A DNA stretch of 64,000 nt from Ferroacidibacillus organovorans (GTDB lineage Bacteria > Bacillota > Bacilli > Alicyclobacillales > SLC66). Of this stretch, positions 15,699 through 25,903 are shown one piece after another (position 1 is the stretch's first letter; each line of letters begins with the position of its first letter). Location: assembly GCF_001642725.1 (NCBI RefSeq), contig NZ_LSUQ01000006.1, positions 1-64,000 of the forward strand, given 5' to 3'. Under the pieces are notes generated by a model. That model was not told the origin of the DNA. It saw only the letters and a list, made by a program, of their open reading frames with translations, and did no database searches. A program made the translations under genes and the position numbers.

Positions 15699-18137
15699 AT
15701 GATGTTCAATCGATTCACGGAACGCGCGCAAAAAGTGCTTACACTCGCGCATGAAGAAGCGGTGCGACTGGGACATCCTGGCGTCGGCACGGAACATATT
15801 CTCCTTGGTCTCGTTCGGGAAGGTGAAGGCATTGCGGCAAAAGCGCTCGTCAGCTTTGGCCTCAGCGCAGAAAAGATTCAGCGCGAAGTAGAGCAGATTA
15901 TCGGGCGCGGAACGGGCAATGCGACAGGCACGACGTATACGCCGCGCGCGAAAAAGGTGATCGAGCTCTCGATGGATGAGGCTCGCAAACTCGGCCACAA
16001 TTACATTGGCACAGAGCACATCCTGCTCGGCCTGATTCGCGAGGGGGAAGGCATTGCCGCGCGCGTGCTCACAAACCTTGGCATCAGTCTGAACAAGGCG
16101 CGCCAGCAAGTCTTACAGTTACTTGGTTCGGACGCCCCAGAAGCAAGCTCGGATAATACACCTTCGGCGAGTACGCCGACGCTCGACGGACTCGCACGCG
16201 ATTTGACTGTTCTTGCGAAAGACGGAAAACTCGATCCTGTGATTGGACGTGCAAAAGAGATTGAGCGCGTGATCCAGGTGCTCTCGCGACGCACAAAGAA
16301 CAACCCTGTGCTCATTGGGGAGCCGGGCGTTGGAAAGACGGCGGTCGCAGAGGGGCTCGCGCAACGCATCGTGACCAACGAAATTCCAGAGGTGCTTCGC
16401 AATAAGCGCGTCATGGTGCTCGACATGGGAACCGTGGTTGCGGGAACCAAGTATCGCGGTGAGTTTGAGGATCGATTGAAGAAGATTATGGATGAGATTC
16501 GCAATGCGGGGAATGTGATTCTCTTCATCGACGAGTTGCACACCTTGATTGGCGCGGGTGGCGCAGAGGGCGCGATTGACGCGTCAAACATCCTGAAACC
16601 GGCGCTTGCACGCGGTGAGCTTCAGTGCATCGGAGCGACAACGCTTGACGAGTATCGCAAGCACATCGAGAAGGATGCAGCCCTTGAGCGGCGCTTCCAG
16701 CCAATCAAGGTGGAGCAACCCTCGACGGAAGAGGCGATTCAGATCCTGCTCGGTTTGCGTGACCGCTACGAGGCGCACCATCGCGTAAAAATCACCGATC
16801 AAGCGGTGGAAGCGGCGGTTCGCTACTCAGATCGCTACATCACGGATCGTTTCCTCCCTGACAAGGCGATCGATTTGATTGATGAAGCAGGCTCGCGCGT
16901 GCGGCTGCGCACGTATACTGCGCCGCCCAATTTGAAAGAGGCCGAGCAAAAACTCGAAGAGATTCGCTCTGAGAAGGACTCGGCCATTCAGGGGCAAGAA
17001 TTTGAGTTGGCCGCCTCGCTGCGCGACCAGGAGCAGAAGCTTCGAGATGAGCTGGAGCGCCGGAAAATGGAGTGGCAGCAGCGGCAGGATTCACACGATG
17101 TGGCTGTGACAGAAGAGGATATTGCGGAAATTGTCTCTAGTTGGACGGGGATTCCAATCAAGAAGTTGGCTGAAGGGGAAACGCAGCGGCTTCTCAACAT
17201 GGAACAATTGCTGCATGAGCGAGTCATTGGACAGGATGAGGCGGTCAAAGCCGTGGCGCGCGCGATTCGGCGGGCGCGGGCGGGTCTGAAAGATCCGAAG
17301 CGACCGATCGGGTCGTTCATCTTCCTTGGTCCGACGGGTGTTGGGAAAACGGAATTGGCGCGGGCGCTTGCGGAGTCAATGTTTGGGGATGAGGACGCCA
17401 TGATTCGGATTGACATGTCCGAATACATGGAACGCCACACCACAGCGCGGCTTGTCGGAGCGCCTCCGGGCTATGTCGGGTTTGACGAAGGTGGACAGCT
17501 GACGGAAAAGGTTCGCAGGAAACCCTATTCCGTGGTGTTGCTCGACGAGATTGAAAAGGCGCACCCTGAGGTGTTTAACGTTCTCTTGCAGGTGCTGGAT
17601 GACGGTCGATTGACGGATGGCAAAGGGAGAACGGTTGATTTTCGGAATACAGTGATCATCATGACGTCAAACGTTGGCGCGCAGATGGTCAAAAAAGGTG
17701 GGCCACTCGGATTTACGAATAATCGCGAGAACGAGTACAACGACATGAAAGACAAAGTGATGGAAGAGTTAAAGCGAACCTTCCGACCGGAATTCTTAAA
17801 CCGGATTGATGACTTAATCGTCTTTCACTCGCTCGCAGAGCAAGACATCTCGAAGATCGTCAAACTACTTTTGGAAGAGCTCCGTGCGCGCCTTCACGAT
17901 TATGGTCTCGATTTTACGCTGACAGAAGGCGCTGAAGCGTTCTTGGCGAAGGAAGGGTTTGACCCGCAGTATGGCGCGCGCCCACTGAAGCGCGCGATGC
18001 AGCGCCACATTGAGGATCGTCTCTCGGAGGCGCTGTTGAGCGGGGAGATCAAACAGGGCGATCACGTTACGATGGATCTTGATCCGGAGGGCGGATTGCG
18101 TGTGATCCGCGAAACGAAAGAGGTTGTCGGAAGCTGA
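15699..18137 (+). CDS. clpC: ATP-dependent Clp protease ATPase ClpC
   Basis: An 812-residue Hsp100 unfoldase. It has two Clp-N repeats ([17 protein letters not shown] and the second [15 protein letters not shown]), AAA1 with Walker A GEPGVGKT, a middle domain with a UVR motif and AAA2 with Walker A GPTGVGKT plus the C-terminal sensor region. It feeds arginine-phosphorylated and other proteins to ClpP, which is not in the window. ATG 15699 is preferred ([11 protein letters not shown], as in B. subtilis) because GGAGGGG is 8 bases upstream; ATG 15693 is too close. Last gene of the CtsR operon, followed by a hairpin. Confidence 0.97.
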   Translation: MMFNRFTERAQKVLTLAHEEAVRLGHPGVGTEHILLGLVREGEGIAAKALVSFGLSAEKIQREVEQIIGRGTGNATGTTYTPRAKKVIELSMDEARKLGHNYIGTEHILLGLIREGEGIAARVLTNLGISLNKARQQVLQLLGSDAPEASSDNTPSASTPTLDGLARDLTVLAKDGKLDPVIGRAKEIERVIQVLSRRTKNNPVLIGEPGVGKTAVAEGLAQRIVTNEIPEVLRNKRVMVLDMGTVVAGTKYRGEFEDRLKKIMDEIRNAGNVILFIDELHTLIGAGGAEGAIDASNILKPALARGELQCIGATTLDEYRKHIEKDAALERRFQPIKVEQPSTEEAIQILLGLRDRYEAHHRVKITDQAVEAAVRYSDRYITDRFLPDKAIDLIDEAGSRVRLRTYTAPPNLKEAEQKLEEIRSEKDSAIQGQEFELAASLRDQEQKLRDELERRKMEWQQRQDSHDVAVTEEDIAEIVSSWTGIPIKKLAEGETQRLLNMEQLLHERVIGQDEAVKAVARAIRRARAGLKDPKRPIGSFIFLGPTGVGKTELARALAESMFGDEDAMIRIDMSEYMERHTTARLVGAPPGYVGFDEGGQLTEKVRRKPYSVVLLDEIEKAHPEVFNVLLQVLDDGRLTDGKGRTVDFRNTVIIMTSNVGAQMVKKGGPLGFTNNRENEYNDMKDKVMEELKRTFRPEFLNRIDDLIVFHSLAEQDISKIVKLLLEELRARLHDYGLDFTLTEGAEAFLAKEGFDPQYGARPLKRAMQRHIEDRLSEALLSGEIKQGDHVTMDLDPEGGLRVIRETKEVVGS

Positions 18138-18158
18138 GCGACACCGGGTTGATTCGAC

Positions 18159-18193
18159 GCCGTGGGTGGGGACGCCCACGGCATTTTGTTCTT
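18159..18193 (+). terminator. Terminator after clpC
   Basis: GCCGTGGG (18159-18166) and CCCACGGC (18175-18182) form an 8-base stem followed by ATTTTGTTCTT. The broken T-tract suggests partial termination, allowing some read-through to radA. Confidence 0.75.
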
Positions 18194-18264
18194 GATTTGA
18201 CTGGGTGGGAAATATCCAATTTGCTATGGTGAGGACAAAAATCAAGGCGTATAGTGGTGACACA

Positions 18265-19629
18265 ATGAAAAAAACAAAAACGAAGTTTGTCTGCGCGGAG
18301 TGTGGGGCGGAAAGCCCGAAGTGGATGGGAAAGTGTCCGAATTGCGGCACGTGGGGCAGTATGGTTGAGGAGATCGACAGCAAGGCATCGCCGAGTGCGC
18401 GTCTGCCGAGTTTCTCTTCTCCAGTGTTGCTTCAAGATGTACATATGGAAAAGATGGACCGGTATTCGTCTGGCAGTCACGAATTCGACCGCGTGCTCGG
18501 CGGTGGGATCATTCCGGGTTCGCTTTTTTTAGTCGGCGGCGATCCGGGGATTGGCAAATCGACACTGCTTTTGCAGACGGTGCACCGCATCGCAATAGAG
18601 GGGGGCGTCACCCTCTATGTTACGGGAGAAGAGTCACCTCAACAGGTGAAAATGCGGGCCGCGCGATTGGGGTCTTTCGCAGAATCGCTCTATATTTTGG
18701 CGGAGACGGATTTAGATCAAATTGAAAAGCATGTAAAGCATATCCAACCGATATTCTTAGTTATCGACTCCATTCAGACGATGTTTCGCTCTGCACTTCC
18801 TAGTGCGCCCGGTAGTCCGCAACAGGTGAGGGAGTGTACGATGCAGATCTTGCGGTTTGCTAAAGAGGCGCAGATCGCGACATGCATCGTCGGACATGTC
18901 ACGAAGGATGGGACGATCGCGGGACCGAGATTGATGGAACACATGGTGGATGCTGTTCTCTATTTTGAGGGGGATCGCCATCACCGGTTTCGTATCTTGC
19001 GGGCCGTTAAAAATCGCTTTGGTTCGACGAATGAAATCGGTGTGTTTGACATGCAAGGCGGCGGATTGGAGGATGTCGCGAGTCCTTCGGAGATTTTCCT
19101 CGAGGAGCGGACGCAAGGCGCGGCCGGGTCGGCGGTTGTCGCAAGCCTTGAGGGGACACGTACAGTGCTCGCCGAAATTCAGGCGCTTGTCACGACAAGC
19201 GCCTTCGGGCAACCGCGCAGAATGGCGTCAGGGATGGATTATCAGCGCGTCACTCTGCTTATGGCGGTGCTCGAAAAACGGGTGGGACTCTATTTGCAAA
19301 GTCAAGATGCGTATGTCAATGTAGCGGGAGGTTTGCGCATTGAGGAACCCGCAATTGACTTGGGGATTTGTCTCGCCATCACGTCGAGTTTTCGCGACCA
19401 GCCATTGAAACCGGGAACGGTCGTGATCGGTGAAGTTGGACTTACGGGTGAGATACGCGCCGTCACGCGGCTTGAGCAGCGCATTCAGGAAGTGGCCAAA
19501 CTCGGATTTTCTCGCATCATCGCCCCCAATCGAAGTGTAGCGCGATTAACAGAGTCGACTGTGCGCGATCTCGAACTGATCGGGGTCGACACCGTGGCGG
19601 ATGCGATTCGGTATGCCATAGGGGGGTAG
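18265..19629 (+). CDS. radA: DNA repair protein RadA
   Basis: A 454-residue RecA-like/Lon-like protein that promotes branch migration in recombination. It has an N-terminal zinc finger (Cys10, Cys13, Cys24, Cys27 in FVCAECG and KCPNCGTW), Walker A GGDPGIGKST, the RadA-specific KNRFG and a C-terminal Lon protease-like domain. ATG 18265 (MKKTKTKFVCAECG) gives the usual family length; an in-frame ATG at 18205 would add 20 residues of non-family sequence. The ribosome-binding site is weak (GTGGTGA). Confidence 0.95.
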   Translation: MKKTKTKFVCAECGAESPKWMGKCPNCGTWGSMVEEIDSKASPSARLPSFSSPVLLQDVHMEKMDRYSSGSHEFDRVLGGGIIPGSLFLVGGDPGIGKSTLLLQTVHRIAIEGGVTLYVTGEESPQQVKMRAARLGSFAESLYILAETDLDQIEKHVKHIQPIFLVIDSIQTMFRSALPSAPGSPQQVRECTMQILRFAKEAQIATCIVGHVTKDGTIAGPRLMEHMVDAVLYFEGDRHHRFRILRAVKNRFGSTNEIGVFDMQGGGLEDVASPSEIFLEERTQGAAGSAVVASLEGTRTVLAEIQALVTTSAFGQPRRMASGMDYQRVTLLMAVLEKRVGLYLQSQDAYVNVAGGLRIEEPAIDLGICLAITSSFRDQPLKPGTVVIGEVGLTGEIRAVTRLEQRIQEVAKLGFSRIIAPNRSVARLTESTVRDLELIGVDTVADAIRYAIGG

Positions 19630-19634
19630 ATGGA

Positions 19635-20720
19635 TTGAAGGAACGGGATGACGGGAAAAAAGAAGCGGTCATGATGAAGATTTTGCGAATGGTGGCGCCT
19701 GGAACCCCCATTCGCGAAGGGGTTGACAACGTTTTGCGTGCGAAAACGGGTGGGCTCATTATCGTTGGCTGTGACGATGAAATGCTCTCCACCGTTGACG
19801 GCGGCTTTGCGATTAACTGCGAATTTACACCTGCTGGTCTCTACGAACTCGCAAAGATGGATGGTGCGATCATTCTGAGCGATGACGCAAAAAAAATTCT
19901 ATACGCGAATACACAGTTAAATCCCGATCCATCAATCCCTACGAGCGAGACGGGAACGCGCCATCGCACGGCTGAACGAATGGCTCGGCATACGCAAAAG
20001 CTGGTGATCTGTGTTTCGCAGCGGCGAAATGTGATCACGCTGTATCAGGGAAACCTGCGCTATTCTTTGAAAGATTTGAGTGTTATCGTCACAAAGGCAA
20101 ATCAAGCGATTCAAACCTTGGAGCGCTACAAGACTGTTCTTGACAATGCGCTTGGCAATCTCTCGGCGCTTGAGATGGGTGAATTGGTAACCCTGCAAGA
20201 TGTTGTCAACGTGGTGCAGCGGTTTGAAATGGTGCTGCGGATTCGAACGGAGATCAAACGCTACATCACCGAACTCGGCACGGAGGGGCGGTTGGTCGCG
20301 ATGCAGCTCGATGAACTGGTTTCGCGTGTCGATGAGGAAGCGTATTTGCTTGTAAAAGATTACGCTGGACCAGAACAATCGCTCACGCCGCATCAGGTAT
20401 TGACGGAAGTGCATGAGCTTGATGCGGAAGAACTGTTGAATGGGCAGGTATTGGCGCAACTGCTCGGTTACACAGGCGTTCAAAACCTGTCTGAGGCGAC
20501 GGTGCTCTCGCGCGGATTTCGCATTCTGCATAAAATTCCGCGTTTACCGCAACCGGTGATTGAGAATCTCGCAGAGGAGTTTGAGAGCTTGGGGCGCATC
20601 GTCTCAGCATCCGTCGAGGAATTGGATGAGGTGGAGGGGATTGGCGCTGTGCGCGCTCGCTCGATTAAAGAAGGATTAAAACGTATGCAGGAGCAAGTGT
20701 ATCTAGAGCGCAATTTGTAA
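19635..20720 (+). CDS. disA: DNA integrity scanning diadenylate cyclase DisA
   Basis: A 361-residue protein that makes c-di-AMP from two ATP while scanning DNA for branched structures. The DAC domain carries the DGA motif (AKMDGAIILSDD) and the RHR motif (GTRHRTAER). A helical spine follows, and the C-terminus holds helix-hairpin-helix DNA-binding elements (ELDEVEGIGAVRARSIKEGL). The start is TTG 19635, 8 bases after AGGGGGG. It lies 5 bases after radA, so the two are coupled, as in B. subtilis. Confidence 0.96.
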   Translation: MKERDDGKKEAVMMKILRMVAPGTPIREGVDNVLRAKTGGLIIVGCDDEMLSTVDGGFAINCEFTPAGLYELAKMDGAIILSDDAKKILYANTQLNPDPSIPTSETGTRHRTAERMARHTQKLVICVSQRRNVITLYQGNLRYSLKDLSVIVTKANQAIQTLERYKTVLDNALGNLSALEMGELVTLQDVVNVVQRFEMVLRIRTEIKRYITELGTEGRLVAMQLDELVSRVDEEAYLLVKDYAGPEQSLTPHQVLTEVHELDAEELLNGQVLAQLLGYTGVQNLSEATVLSRGFRILHKIPRLPQPVIENLAEEFESLGRIVSASVEELDEVEGIGAVRARSIKEGLKRMQEQVYLERNL

Positions 20721-20773
20721 GCCGCAGTGACGCACACAAAGATTGTGACACATCCTACGCGTGGAGGCTTACT

Positions 20774-21484
20774 ATGTTCCGACTGATTCCCAATATGCTG
20801 ACGCTTGCGAATCTCATCGCGGGCATGACCGCCGTATTGCTCACTGTCGATGGAATGCCGCGCACGGCGGCAATCCTGGTGTTGGCAGGGATGTTGCTAG
20901 ACGCGCTCGACGGTCGCGCCGCTCGCGCACTTCGCGTGGAGAGCGCGTTTGGTGAACAGCTTGACTCACTCTGCGACGTGGTCACATTTGGGGTGGCTCC
21001 GGCGCTCATCATGTATGTCGTTGCACTGCGCGGACTCGGTGTTGCTGGGATTCTCGGCGCGCTCGCGTTTGTGATTGCAGGCGTTTTGCGTCTGGCGAGA
21101 TTTCACGTTTTGAAAGGCAACCGGAACGAATTTGTTGGAATGCCGATCACCGCTGCAGGTGGTCTGCTTGCGGCACTGGCGCTCTATCACGAAATGATCC
21201 CCACGCCGCTTATGGAAATTTTCACTTTCTCACTCAGTTATCTCATGGTGAGTAAATCGCGGTATCCAAACTTTAAACATGTAGGCCCACCGACTGTCTC
21301 TTACTTGGCGATTCCGATCATCGTTTTGTTCGCGGTGTTTATTTTTATTTTTCAACGTTCGTTTATCCCGCTTTTTTTGATGATTGTGTTGGCCGGCTAT
21401 GGAATTTTCGGTGTTTTACACGACCTGCGCGCCGCGTACCGGATTTTCGGGCGGTTTTTTCATCGCCTTCACAGGGAGTTGTAA
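20774..21484 (+). CDS. pssA: CDP-diacylglycerol--serine O-phosphatidyltransferase
   Basis: A 236-residue integral membrane enzyme that makes phosphatidylserine from CDP-diacylglycerol and serine. The CDP-alcohol phosphotransferase signature DG-x2-AR-x8-G-x3-D-x3-D is complete (DALDGRAARALRV... FGEQLDSLCD). About seven membrane helices follow. ATG 20774 has GGAGG 8 bases upstream. It sits 53 bases after disA on the same strand. No psd gene is seen here. Confidence 0.93.
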   Translation: MFRLIPNMLTLANLIAGMTAVLLTVDGMPRTAAILVLAGMLLDALDGRAARALRVESAFGEQLDSLCDVVTFGVAPALIMYVVALRGLGVAGILGALAFVIAGVLRLARFHVLKGNRNEFVGMPITAAGGLLAALALYHEMIPTPLMEIFTFSLSYLMVSKSRYPNFKHVGPPTVSYLAIPIIVLFAVFIFIFQRSFIPLFLMIVLAGYGIFGVLHDLRAAYRIFGRFFHRLHREL

Positions 21485-21558
21485 GGAATGCTTGCTATCC
21501 TGTACACAGGCGTGTTCAGACGCGTGTGGCAGATCTTCTCAGAATCCATAGAGCTTTG

Positions 21559-21587
21559 TTGACCGACCAAATTCTCCGTGGTAATGT
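21559..21587 (+). promoter_or_regulatory. Promoter of the PIN-TRAM gene
   Basis: TTGACC (21559-21564), 17 bases ending GTGG, then TAATGT (21582-21587). The TGG before the -10 box gives a TG extension, compensating for a poor -10 hexamer. Confidence 0.6.
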
Positions 21588-21649
21588 AATTCTGAATACG
21601 TTTAAAAGGTGTGAAATTGCCTATACTGCTTGAAAGGAGGTGAACATTT

Positions 21650-22738
21650 ATGGTTAATCGGATTGTGCAATTGTTTTTTATCGTGACAGGTATTGGACTC
21701 GGGTGGTCCTACGGTGAGCATTTGTTTGCACTTATCCATGTTCCTTCTTCAACGTGGATCACTCCTGTTTCGATTCTGATCGGCGGTTTAATTGGGTTGA
21801 CAGTCGGAACCTTCCTCGTTGATCCGATTGTGAGATGGTTTCATTGGCTTGAAGATCGGTTGATTAAAACGCCGCTTCTGGATCTCCTTTCAGGGATTGT
21901 GGGACTTTTGATTGGACTGGCTGTCGCGTTTGTGCTGACACCGGCGATTGAACGGATTCCTTATGTGGGGATTTACGTTCAATTCTTTGTCTCCATTCTT
22001 TTAGGGTATCTCGGATTTCGTATCTTTTTTTCTCGTCGCGAAGAGATCGTTTCGCTGCTTCCGTTTCTCGCGCAGCGCGTCTCTCGTGATAAAAGCGGAG
22101 CAAAGGCAGTTCAAGAGGAGAATCCGTTCGTTGGAGCAAAATTGCTTGATACGAGCGTCATTATTGATGGCCGTATCGCAGATCTCGTGCAGACGGGGTT
22201 TTTGGAAGGCGTTTTGATCATTCCTTCTTTTGTTCTGGAAGAGTTGCAACACATTGCAGACAGCTCCGATGTGTTAAAACGAAATCGTGGACGGCGCGGA
22301 TTGGACATTTTGAATCGCGTGCAAAAAGAACTCAAGGTGAAAGTCGAAGTTCTTGAGACAGACTTTGAGGATGTGGCGGAAGTCGACAGCAAACTCGTCA
22401 AACTCGCAAAACAGCTTGACGGGAAAGTGGTTACGAATGACTTTAATTTGAATAAAGTCTGCGAACTACAGGGAGTTTCCGTTTTAAACATCAATGATCT
22501 GGCGAATGCAGTAAAGCCAGTCGTTCTACCAGGAGAAGAGATTGTTGTTCTTGTGATCAAAGATGGCAAAGAGTTCGGGCAAGGGATCGGATACCTGGAT
22601 GACGGTACGATGATTGTCATTGAGGGTGGACGTGAGCACATCGGCAATCGACTCGAAGTGGTTGTGACGAGTGTATTGCAAACATCAGCCGGGCGCATGA
22701 TTTTTGCGAAACCCAAACTCCTCGAAAAAGCGCTATAA
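21650..22738 (+). CDS. PIN/TRAM domain membrane protein (YacL-like)
   Basis: A 362-residue protein with four N-terminal membrane helices (about 1-130), a PIN-domain nuclease-like fold ([43 protein letters not shown]) and a C-terminal TRAM domain (about 295-360). The PIN acidic residues are conserved. Members of this family occur next to ispD in Bacilli, and a role in RNA metabolism is presumed. ATG 21650 follows AAAGGAGGTG. It probably leads the transcription unit running into ispD. Confidence 0.93.
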   Translation: MVNRIVQLFFIVTGIGLGWSYGEHLFALIHVPSSTWITPVSILIGGLIGLTVGTFLVDPIVRWFHWLEDRLIKTPLLDLLSGIVGLLIGLAVAFVLTPAIERIPYVGIYVQFFVSILLGYLGFRIFFSRREEIVSLLPFLAQRVSRDKSGAKAVQEENPFVGAKLLDTSVIIDGRIADLVQTGFLEGVLIIPSFVLEELQHIADSSDVLKRNRGRRGLDILNRVQKELKVKVEVLETDFEDVAEVDSKLVKLAKQLDGKVVTNDFNLNKVCELQGVSVLNINDLANAVKPVVLPGEEIVVLVIKDGKEFGQGIGYLDDGTMIVIEGGREHIGNRLEVVVTSVLQTSAGRMIFAKPKLLEKAL

Positions 22739-22785
22739 TGGAAAAATGGGTTTGTGGAGAGAAGTAAGGCAGGGAATCGCGCGAG

Positions 22786-23478
22786 ATGAAGCACTATGAT
22801 GATGTTGATGTTTTGATTATGGCGGCTGGGACAGGTTCCAGAATGAATTTGGATGTGAAAAAGCAGTGGTTGACGCTTTGCGGTCAGCCACTGTTTAGCT
22901 ATGTCGCACGCATGTTTCAAGCGCTCGGATTCACGTCGATCACGCTCGTCATGCATGAGGACGATCTTGCGCGCGCGCAGGGCGTGCTTCATGCGCAAGG
23001 ACTTGACGCGATACGTCTTGTTGCGGGCGGTCCTGATCGCCAGACATCTGTGCGCAACGGACTTCTCGCATGTGTGCGTACGATCGTGTTGGTGCATGAC
23101 GCGGCTCGTCCATTTCTTTGCGAAGAAGATGTGCGGGCGGTTATTGCGCGGGGTCGCGCTACTGGGGCTGCGACACTCGGGCACGCGGTGCGGGATACGC
23201 TCGTGAAGGCAGAGCGCGAAACGATTGTTGCGCGCGTGGATCGCGAGCAGCTCTATCAGTTGCAGACGCCACAAGTCTTTCGGCGCGAATTGTTGCAGCG
23301 CGCACACGATGAAGCGCTGCGTGCAGGGGCTGTTGCGACGGATGATACGAGCGTTGTAGAAAGGTTGGGCTGTGTGGTTGAAATTGTTGGGGGCGCTGCA
23401 CACAACCTAAAAATTACGGAGCCTTCTGATCAACTTTTTTTGGCCATGTGGGAGGCTGTGCAATGCGGGTCGGATTAG
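22786..23478 (+). CDS. ispD: 2-C-methyl-D-erythritol 4-phosphate cytidylyltransferase
   Basis: A 230-residue enzyme of the MEP isoprenoid pathway that joins MEP to CTP. Seen are LIMAAGTGSRMNLDVKKQW (nucleotide-binding loop with the catalytic Arg and Lys), VLVHDAARPFL and QLQTPQVFRRELL. The ribosome-binding site before ATG 22786 is weak. It overlaps ispF by 16 bases, so the consecutive pathway genes are translationally coupled. Confidence 0.95.
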   Translation: MKHYDDVDVLIMAAGTGSRMNLDVKKQWLTLCGQPLFSYVARMFQALGFTSITLVMHEDDLARAQGVLHAQGLDAIRLVAGGPDRQTSVRNGLLACVRTIVLVHDAARPFLCEEDVRAVIARGRATGAATLGHAVRDTLVKAERETIVARVDREQLYQLQTPQVFRRELLQRAHDEALRAGAVATDDTSVVERLGCVVEIVGGAAHNLKITEPSDQLFLAMWEAVQCGSD

Positions 23479-23948
23479 GATTTGATGTCCATCGATTTCA
23501 AGAGGGCAGACCGCTCGTCCTGGCGGGGGTGGCAATTCCGTCGCCTATTGGACTGTTGGGTCACTCCGACGCGGATGTTATCTTGCACGCGCTTATGGAC
23601 GCGTTGCTCGGGGCGCTGGCGCTGGGCGATATCGGCGATCACTTTCCGGACACGGATGAACAGTATCGCGGAATTTCTAGCGTGCAGTTGCTTTCTCGCG
23701 TGATGGATTTGATCACAGCGCGCGACTATGTCGTCTCAAACGTAGACGTGATGGTGATGGCAGAGGCGCCTAAGCTTTCACCCTATAAAAAAGAAATGAT
23801 ACAAAAGATGGCGCAGACCCTTCAGGTGAGCGATGATCAGGTCAGCTTGAAGGCGACGACCATGGAAGGCATGGGGTTTGTCGGGCGCAGGGAAGGAATT
23901 GCCGCGCAGGCGATGGTCTCTCTTGTGCGCTGCACAGAAAACGTGTAG
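23463..23948 (+). CDS. ispF: 2-C-methyl-D-erythritol 2,4-cyclodiphosphate synthase
   Basis: A 161-residue MEP-pathway enzyme that closes the cyclodiphosphate ring and acts as a homotrimer. Metal ligands are in GFDVHRF (Asp8, His10) and GHSDADVILHALMDALLGAL; the C-terminal AEAPKLSPY and TTMEGMGFVGRREGIA are family signatures. ATG 23463 (MRVGLGFDVHRF) is preferred to an upstream in-frame start because GGGAGG is 8 bases before it. ispE is not in this window. Confidence 0.96.
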   Translation: MRVGLGFDVHRFQEGRPLVLAGVAIPSPIGLLGHSDADVILHALMDALLGALALGDIGDHFPDTDEQYRGISSVQLLSRVMDLITARDYVVSNVDVMVMAEAPKLSPYKKEMIQKMAQTLQVSDDQVSLKATTMEGMGFVGRREGIAAQAMVSLVRCTENV

Positions 23949-24020
23949 CGTCACGCGGTGGGTGTCTATGAAATGGATTTACTCTGTAAAGAGAATCAAA
24001 CCTAAAAAGTGGGGATCGCA

Positions 24021-25475
24021 ATGACTGTACGATTGCGCTATGCGCCGAGTCCAACGGGGCATTTACATATCGGGGGCGCGCGGACAGCGCTTTTTAATTA
24101 TTTGTACGCGATGCACCATCAAGGCACGTTCATCCTGCGCATCGAGGACACAGATCTTGAGCGCCATGTCGCGAATGCGGCAGATGAGTTTGCGGAAAAC
24201 TTGCGCTGGCTTGGCATCGAGTGGCAAGAAGGTTATCAGGTAGGGGGCTCTTTTGGCCCGTACACGTGCATGGAACGGCTTGGCATCTATCGCGATCATG
24301 TGGATAAGCTGGTTCAGTCAGGTCGCGCGTATCCTTGTTTTTGCACAGAGGATGAACTGAGCGCTGTTCGCGAAAAACAACAGGCAGAAGGGGTCACCCC
24401 GCACTATCTCGGAACATGCCGCGCGCTTGCGGAGGATGAGCGTGCGATTCGCATAGAGCGTGGGGATGCGTATACGATTCGCTTTCGCGTGCCGGAGCAC
24501 GCTGTTTCGTTTGATGATCTCATTCGGGGCGCACTGCATTTCGAGCCGGAGCATGTCGGAGGTGACTTTGTCATCGTCAAGTCAAACGGTGTGCCCGTTT
24601 ACAATTTTGCTGTCACGGTCGATGATATGCTCATGGAAATTACACATGTGATACGCGGTGAAGAACACATTTCCAATACGCCGCGCCAGCTTTACCTGTA
24701 TGAGGCGTTTGGAGCGAACCCGCCAATCTTTGGGCATGTACCTCTGATTCTCGGCGCGAATGGGAAAAAACTTAGCAAACGGGATGAGTCGATTGTACAG
24801 TTCATCGATCAGTACAGGGAACTCGGCTATCTTCCCGATGCGATCTTCAACTTCCTGGCGCTTTTGGGTTGGTCTCCGGGCGGAGAGCAAGAGGTCATGA
24901 CGAAGCAAGAATTGATTGATCGATTCGATCTTGAACGCGTGAGTAAAAGTGGGGCGTTTTTTGACGCGGCCAAACTGCAGTGGATGAACGGGCACTATCT
25001 CCATGCGGTAGATCCTGCCACACTGCTGGAAGAGGCGCGCGCGTTACTGTTCGCTCGCGGCGTGGCAGCGCCTGACGATGAATGGCTTCACGCGTTTTTG
25101 TCGCTGGTACTTGAAAAAGTGACTCAACTCACAGAGATCGAAGGATATGCTCGCAATCTTCTCTCAGAGAACGTGACGCTTGAGCGCGATGCGCAGGAGA
25201 CGCTCGCGTCCCCTCAGGCAATTACGGTGCTCGAATGTTTTGCGGGGGTGATTGACGCGGAGTGTGACGGGACGCCAGACGGGTTTAAAGCGGCGATTCG
25301 CCGCGTGCAAGATGAGACGAAGATTAAAGGCAAGGATCTGTTTATGCCGATTCGTGCGGCGCTTATGGGAACACTGCACGGACCTGACTTGAATCGCTCA
25401 CTCTCGCTCATTGGCTGTGTTAGGTGTGTGAAACGCGTGCGGGAGGCACTAGTAAAGATGAAATCCTTAGGGTAG
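24021..25475 (+). CDS. gltX: Glutamate--tRNA ligase
   Basis: A 484-residue class I aminoacyl-tRNA synthetase. The HIGH-like motif is HIGGARTA at the N-terminus, and the KMSKS-like motif is KKLSKRDE. The C-terminal anticodon-binding domain is helical. In Bacilli this enzyme also charges tRNA-Gln, which is then amidated. ATG 24021 (MTVRLRYAPSPTG) is preferred; GTG 24009 lacks a ribosome-binding site. It lies between ispF and the cysES leader, the conserved Bacillus order. Confidence 0.96.
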   Translation: MTVRLRYAPSPTGHLHIGGARTALFNYLYAMHHQGTFILRIEDTDLERHVANAADEFAENLRWLGIEWQEGYQVGGSFGPYTCMERLGIYRDHVDKLVQSGRAYPCFCTEDELSAVREKQQAEGVTPHYLGTCRALAEDERAIRIERGDAYTIRFRVPEHAVSFDDLIRGALHFEPEHVGGDFVIVKSNGVPVYNFAVTVDDMLMEITHVIRGEEHISNTPRQLYLYEAFGANPPIFGHVPLILGANGKKLSKRDESIVQFIDQYRELGYLPDAIFNFLALLGWSPGGEQEVMTKQELIDRFDLERVSKSGAFFDAAKLQWMNGHYLHAVDPATLLEEARALLFARGVAAPDDEWLHAFLSLVLEKVTQLTEIEGYARNLLSENVTLERDAQETLASPQAITVLECFAGVIDAECDGTPDGFKAAIRRVQDETKIKGKDLFMPIRAALMGTLHGPDLNRSLSLIGCVRCVKRVREALVKMKSLG

Positions 25476-25565
25476 AATAGGAAGTGTATCAAGATAGGAT
25501 CGCTCTATCGAGTCATCTCGGTTTTTGTGTGCAAGCGTGAGTTTCACAGATGAAATGGATGGATA

Positions 25566-25628
25566 GACGGTAGCATGGCGCTCTCACGCCACCGTCTGTG
25601 GGAAAAATAATCGGCTACGCCGTTATTT
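25566..25628 (+). other. Two hairpins between gltX and the T-box leader
   Basis: GACGGT/ACCGTC with an inner GGCG/CGCC (25566-25596), then AAATAATCGGC with GCCGTTATTT (25605-25628). Neither has a clean T-run, so termination of gltX here is possible but unproven. The rest of 25476-25640 holds nothing else recognisable. Confidence 0.4.
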
Positions 25629-25639
25629 CTAGATAGACA

Positions 25640-25881
25640 ATCGAACGCGCAGAGGAGTAAATTCGTTGCGCCATGACAGAGAGCCTTTTACGGGATACCG
25701 GTTGAGAAAAAGGGCCATGGCGACGAATTGAATGCACTGCACGCGAGCGGGATGAACAGGAGTACCCTCAGTAGTCCACGACGGATCGGCTCGTTATCGC
25801 CGTGAAAGGCGCGATCGTTGCGCGAAGCAGAGTGGGACCACGGCTGACGCCGTCTCTGGGATTACCGGAGACGGCATTTTA
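25640..25881 (+). promoter_or_regulatory. T-box riboswitch, cysteine-type, before cysE-cysS
   Basis: The T-box core AGAGTGGGACCACGG (25829-25843) is followed by a terminator stem GCCGTCTC (25849-25856) / GAGACGGC (25868-25875) and a T-rich run. The 5' part forms a long stem I with an AGAGAG distal element (25679-25684) and a specifier-side strand containing UGC (25733-25735, followed by A), a cysteine codon. Uncharged tRNA-Cys would bind and stabilise the antiterminator, switching on serine acetyltransferase and cysteinyl-tRNA synthetase. Ends are approximate. Confidence 0.9.
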
Positions 25882-25903
25882 TGTTCTTTGGAGGTGTAGA
25901 GTG

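Noticed and set aside
18197-18230. TTGACT and TATGGT as a radA promoter
   Set aside because: The spacer is 22 bases, too long for a standard sigma-A promoter; read-through from clpC is as likely.
22111-23403. 430-codon open frame antisense to the PIN-TRAM and ispD genes
   Set aside because: The sense-strand genes are certain; the frame has no ribosome-binding site or family resemblance and reflects codon bias.
25802-25903. Longer cysE starting at 25802
   Set aside because: This stretch is the T-box core and terminator; homology begins at MLQGMKED after GGAGGTG.
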